Shown here piece by piece: positions 59,967 to 64,000 of a stretch of DNA of 64,000 bases. The DNA lies in contig JAKSZT010054458.1 of the NCBI GenBank assembly GCA_026826555.1, forward strand, positions 3,701,569 to 3,765,568, written 5' to 3'. Position numbers and translations under genes: made by a program. How positions within the stretch are numbered: position 1 is the first letter of the stretch; every line of letters begins with the position of its first letter. The notes beneath the pieces are model-generated. The model was not told where the DNA came from. It ran no database searches and saw only the letters and a list, made by a program, of their open reading frames with translations. The stretch comes from Tolypeutes matacus (taxonomy: Eukaryota > Chordata > Mammalia > Cingulata > Chlamyphoridae).

Positions 59967-60565
59967 TAATACATTAAATGGTTTTCTTACCCTCCAGATA
60001 TTTACTAAAGTAATTGCTTTACTAGCATTATTTAAGACCTTCATTTATTTACATTTTATTTTGAATGAAATGTTTTAAAATTGGGTTTGAAATCCTTTAT
60101 GAAAACTAGGCATGAGAAAGTTAAAGAAGAATATTCTAAGGGGAAAGAAAGTAATCTTTAAATTATATTTAAGAAAAAAGGAAACATTAGAAGACATTGT
60201 AAGAAAAAAAATACATACTAATTATAAGGTCCAAAGGTCATGGGAACCAGAAGAGTAGAATATTTAATTTAATCACTATTATTGTGGAGACATACAGGAT
60301 TCATTATTTTAAAATCTGTGTATAATAGTGAAACTGTAATAGTCATTGCTTTTTAAAATGAAATTTGTATTTTATTAAATTAAACACTAAAAAACCAAAG
60401 CATACATTTTGGAAAGAATACAATTTTTTTGTTTGTCTTTGTAAACATAAATTAAAGCAGTTATACAATTTTCCCAAAGGCTAAAAAGGTGGCTATTACA
60501 AAGTTCTAGAAGCCAATTAATAAAAGACCAGAAGTAATGATAATCACTTATTAAATCATTTCAGC
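59967..60565. other. No recognisable feature
   Basis: AT-rich DNA between the LTR and the ERV remnant. Confidence 0.4.
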
Positions 60566-60569
60566 TGGT

Positions 60570-63500
60570 TGGCACTCTCCACTTAATTCGGGAAACAGAG
60601 ATGCTTTATTAAGTTCTTTAATAGAAATAATTTGGAACAGTTGGGTTGGAAGCCTGCCTCCACTGAAGATAAACAAATTGAACAGGATTGAAAGTCCTCA
60701 AATCCAAGGGCTCTGGCCAGATTATCTATACCCCCTTTCTGATTATAAAACTGTGGGTAAAACAAATGTGGCAATGGTACTGCCTTCTCTCTCAGGCAGA
60801 TCTCCAGGCTTGTTGGGTGTGAAATGCAGCTAGGTGCATCCTTAATAGGCTAGGTCATTAAAATAATTTTCATCATGATACTTGTCCTTGCCGTGTTCAT
60901 CAACATGGGTAACAGATGGTGCCTTTCAATGCTAATTGTTTCCAAAGGTCCCTTTCCTACATTGGGGAACCAGTGATTCTCCAATGCCATTCCCTCTATG
61001 AACCTGACTAGACTGTTAAGCTGTTGGTGACATTCCATGTCAGTAAACAAGAACATGGTGGTGCTTGTGTCAGAATGTTCCAAGCTAAAAGAACCACTTG
61101 TGGTTCAGCCTGTTGGAAACAATTTGCAGTCCCGGAGATGATGTCTAGTCTTTCTCATCCAAAGGAAACAGCAGTTGCTGCCAAATGGCTACCATACAGC
61201 TTCAGCCTGGCTGATCCATCTGTGAAATAGTGCTGAGCTTCTGGTGGATCATCCTTAAGTTGGAGTCCCCAGGATGCCAGAAAAGGGAAGAAAGGGCCCT
61301 CATATGGTGTTGCAACAGGATCATTGTTTAGGGTGGCTTCTGTTATCGGCGTATGCAAGTGAATCACTCTCTGAACACATAGGTGAGCACAATCTAGAAT
61401 ATACTGCTTCCATTAGATGATGCCCTTTTGGGCACTGCCTGGATGAGTATTCTGATTACCCATGAAGCAAGACATGTTGCAGATTTCTGGCCTCAAGATG
61501 ACTTTAGAGTTTCAATCATGGTCCAATAGCATGCCTCCTTTTGTGGGGTAGATGACTTTAGGAACAGTAATTGGTCCCATAGAAGGTCAGAGATCTGTCA
61601 CTATATGGGGGTATAGTATATGGGCTGGGCCTGTATCTTGCCAGAATGTATGGCTTCACTGGACTGTTGAAGTCTAGTTATAGATATGTATAATCCCTGG
61701 GCAGTTTGTTCCTCAATCTGGCCCACCAACATGATGTTTTCAATGTATTGAATCACTTGGAGTGCACTGAGCATGGTTAGCTTACTCAAACCCTTTCCCA
61801 CCCACTGGAGGCAGAAAGTGGGGAGTTTAAATACCCATGTGTCAGTACAGTGAAGCAATACTATAGGTCTAGCCACTGCAAAGCAAATTGACCTTGCTCC
61901 TCCTCCAGGAGTGTGTTGGAGATAAAAGCGTTTGCCAGGTCAATGACCACATACAAAATGTTGTAGAGACCATAATGACTTCCATTAGAATCACCTTATC
62001 TGGGACTGCAGGCTTTGGAAAAGGTACTTCTGAATTCAAACACCAATAGTCTCTAGTTAACCACTATAATCCACTGGCCTTTTTCACTGGCCACACCAGG
62101 CCATTATAGGAAGACACAGTAGGCCAGAGGACACCCACAGATAGAAGGTTCTTTATGAGTTCAATACCGTCCTTTTCCACACAAGAAAGGTGATATTGCC
62201 AGTGCTAGAAAATGTAGCAGAAGATGGAAGCACTGTTGCTTGCCAAACTGTGATTGCCAGAATTTGTTGTCATAGGAGAACATATCCTGGCAGTTGCTAT
62301 TTGTAGGTAGAACAGTGCAGGATATCAATTCTTATAAAGCATTCCCCAAAGTGAAGCACGATACAGGGTCCTCCACAGGGCTATAGGGTCTGAGCTGCAG
62401 GGTGGCAGTAATCCCCAGTCCTCATACCTGTGTGGAATGCTTAAAACTAGCCAATGCTATTCTTCCCACCCTTGTGTCTCCCAGAAAAATAGTGACCTGT
62501 ATGCTGTATCCAAAAGTGCCAAAATGTTTGTTCACTGCCCACAAATTGTACACTCACAGGAGCACATGGACTACAGTCCTTGTGGGTTGGGTAGTCCCCT
62601 TGGCACCATCCATAGGCCATTTTTAATTTAGTCAATCTGGCTAAAGATGTCCCTGCTGGGGGCTGTGCTCCTCAGACTTGACCCAAGGGAGAGTCAGAGA
62701 GTCTCCAGGCTACTCCTTCTCTTCTTCTGCCTGTATCTGGGGATCGTAGGGAGGTGATTAGGCAGAGACAGATTGTCCCTGTCCAGCCCATCACACTCCT
62801 TCTAGTTTATACTTTTCCTAAAGTACTCCATTGGAGATCCCATTCATGATGTCCTTTGGAACCCTTTGTTCTAAGAGCAACAAGAACACAGCACAGAGAG
62901 TGGGGCCCCTGAGAGAAAGGAATGGCTGCTGACCCATCTTGTGTATTCTCAGACTTACCAGGATAACAGGCATGTTCCCACTGCCCACTGTCCTGGTTAT
63001 GCTCTCATTCACCAGGGCAGTAATTCCCCTAGCATAGGAAACCCCAACCAAAGCAGGGAGGTTAAGATAAACCCTTCAATTGCATCTCTCATAAGAAGCC
63101 CCATGGTGAGGAGCAGAATCAGCTTGTTACCCCACCAAGAGGCCATGCCTAATAAAATCATCAGTGTCCTCTCATGAAAAGGGAATCTGGTGAGGGGCTA
63201 AATTCCTCCAGTTTGGAATATCCAAGCATGCCAACTCCCTGTTGTCACAGTGTGACCATGGACTCCTCCTCCTTACTCCAAGGTATATTTGGAGTCTGGG
63301 GAAGGTCATCCAGAGTAGGATGGGCTCATCCTACTCCCTGAAGAGCTAAGTCAAACAGAGGTTGTGGTTGTACTGTGCCTGGTTGTGATGTGCCTGTGGT
63401 GGCTGCATGGCCAACCACTTCTTTCCCACCTCCCCTCCTCTCTCCCTGCTCCTCTTTCCTAACTTCAATTGACTGAGAGTTTCTTGAAGGACAGTATTGG

Positions 63501-64000
63501 ATTTGAGGTGGCCAAGACTCTTTCACTCAGCCTAATTGATCAGTATAGTAGTTGCATCTACATTGAAAATTTGGGACATGCACAAAAAGAGGTCCTCTAG
63601 AGGCTTCTGCCCATGTGAATTTTTCATATGCAGTATCGCTTTCTCTGTAAAAGCTCACACTTTAATTTTAATTTCCAGGTCCCAGTCTTCAATTCTGAAA
63701 GTCTCCTTAGTAATGACTGGTGTGGGAAAATGGCCTAAAGTTGCAGTGTCTCCCTGAAGCAAGCAAGCATCCTTGATGTTTTGCTGATTAGAAACATTCT
63801 GGCTTTGTGCAGCATGTTCCTGGCAGATAGAACAGCAATGACTAAAGAACTTACCATGTTGCAAAGAGATAAACTGACATTCCTTGCATCACATTTCCCT
63901 TTGGCTGATTCCTAATAAATAAGGTGGTGAAACCAGAATCTGGGCTCTCAGCCCTTAAGACTGTTAGTCCCTGGTCCCATCTTTTCTCTATCTGTGTGTT
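60570..64000 (-). pseudogene. ERV-L-like gag-pol remnant, antisense, right end cut
   Basis: On the minus strand the order is gag/protease-like material (about 64000-62640, least certain), RT, RNase H and perhaps the first part of integrase. RT motif A reads VIDLANAF at 61924-61950 with its aspartate kept. The YxDD box is now YIEN (61737-61748), so both catalytic aspartates are lost. RNase H has FTDGSA (61209-61226) and a second LFTD about 150 bases on. A CSIC pair near 60680 may be the integrase zinc motif. There are many stops and frameshifts. No dUTPase, env or LTR is seen. The 5' end lies beyond 64000. Assignment to class III (ERV-L) is from the RT and RNase H motifs. Confidence 0.7.

Noticed and set aside
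60850..61367. Domesticated retroviral gene
   Set aside because: The two minus-strand frames with RNase H motifs are short, interrupted by a stop, and lie in a degraded pol with a dead RT.

Overview
The window is mammalian nuclear DNA: AT-rich, CpG-poor, dense in interspersed repeats and with no intact protein-coding gene. Two copies of a tRNA-derived SINE with a perfect B box (GGTTCGGTTCC), the form and ending of the armadillo DAS family, plus repeats I associate with armadillo and sloth genomes, point to a xenarthran, most likely an armadillo (Dasypus or a relative). Lineage and family names come from recognition by eye, not from a library search.

Layout. 1-245: 5' end of a minus-strand L1. 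About 345-850: an MLT1-type LTR. 1635-12214: a nested stack, in which an old L1 (3' part of ORF2 plus 3' UTR) is split by a full-length younger L1 (1861-9776, 8-bp target duplication) and by a solo LTR (10681-11342, 5-bp target duplication). 12700-14920: antisense old L1 ORF2. 15661-16471: a second copy of that LTR, itself carrying a DAS-like SINE with a perfect 14-bp duplication. 18-19 kb: a MIR and a possible LTR. 20300-21055: a 5'-truncated L1 3' end. 23-24.5 kb: an older LTR and a third copy of the solo LTR family. About 27850-31345: an L1 that kept ORF1 but lost most of ORF2 and has a tandemly expanded 3' UTR. 35.6-42.1 kb: two ERV-L-like pol remnants in opposite orientations, an MLT1-type LTR and a plus-strand solo LTR. 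42.3-48 kb: mostly single-copy AT-rich DNA with a hAT/MER5-like element, MIRs, an L1 3' end and one candidate exon. 48-50 kb: old L1 with a SINE in it. 51-55 kb: MaLR-type LTRs, an unclassified old repeat and a second candidate exon. 55.4-57.2 kb: a mosaic L1 with a minus-strand 5' end. 59.4-60.0 kb: another solo LTR. 60.57-64.0 kb: an antisense ERV-L-like gag-pol remnant that runs off the right edge.

The genes do not form a pathway. What can be read is a history of insertions: ancient MIR, MER5, MLT1 and ERV-L material; then old L1; then the xenarthran-looking solo LTR family with identifiable 5-bp duplications and a retained YY1-like motif; then the younger L1 and the DAS-like SINEs. The most testable non-repeat signals are two small sequences with good splice sites (43169-43218 and 55343-55373) whose lengths sum to a multiple of three. 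I found no CRISPR array, stand-alone RNA gene, bacterial-type operon or clearly new biological system.
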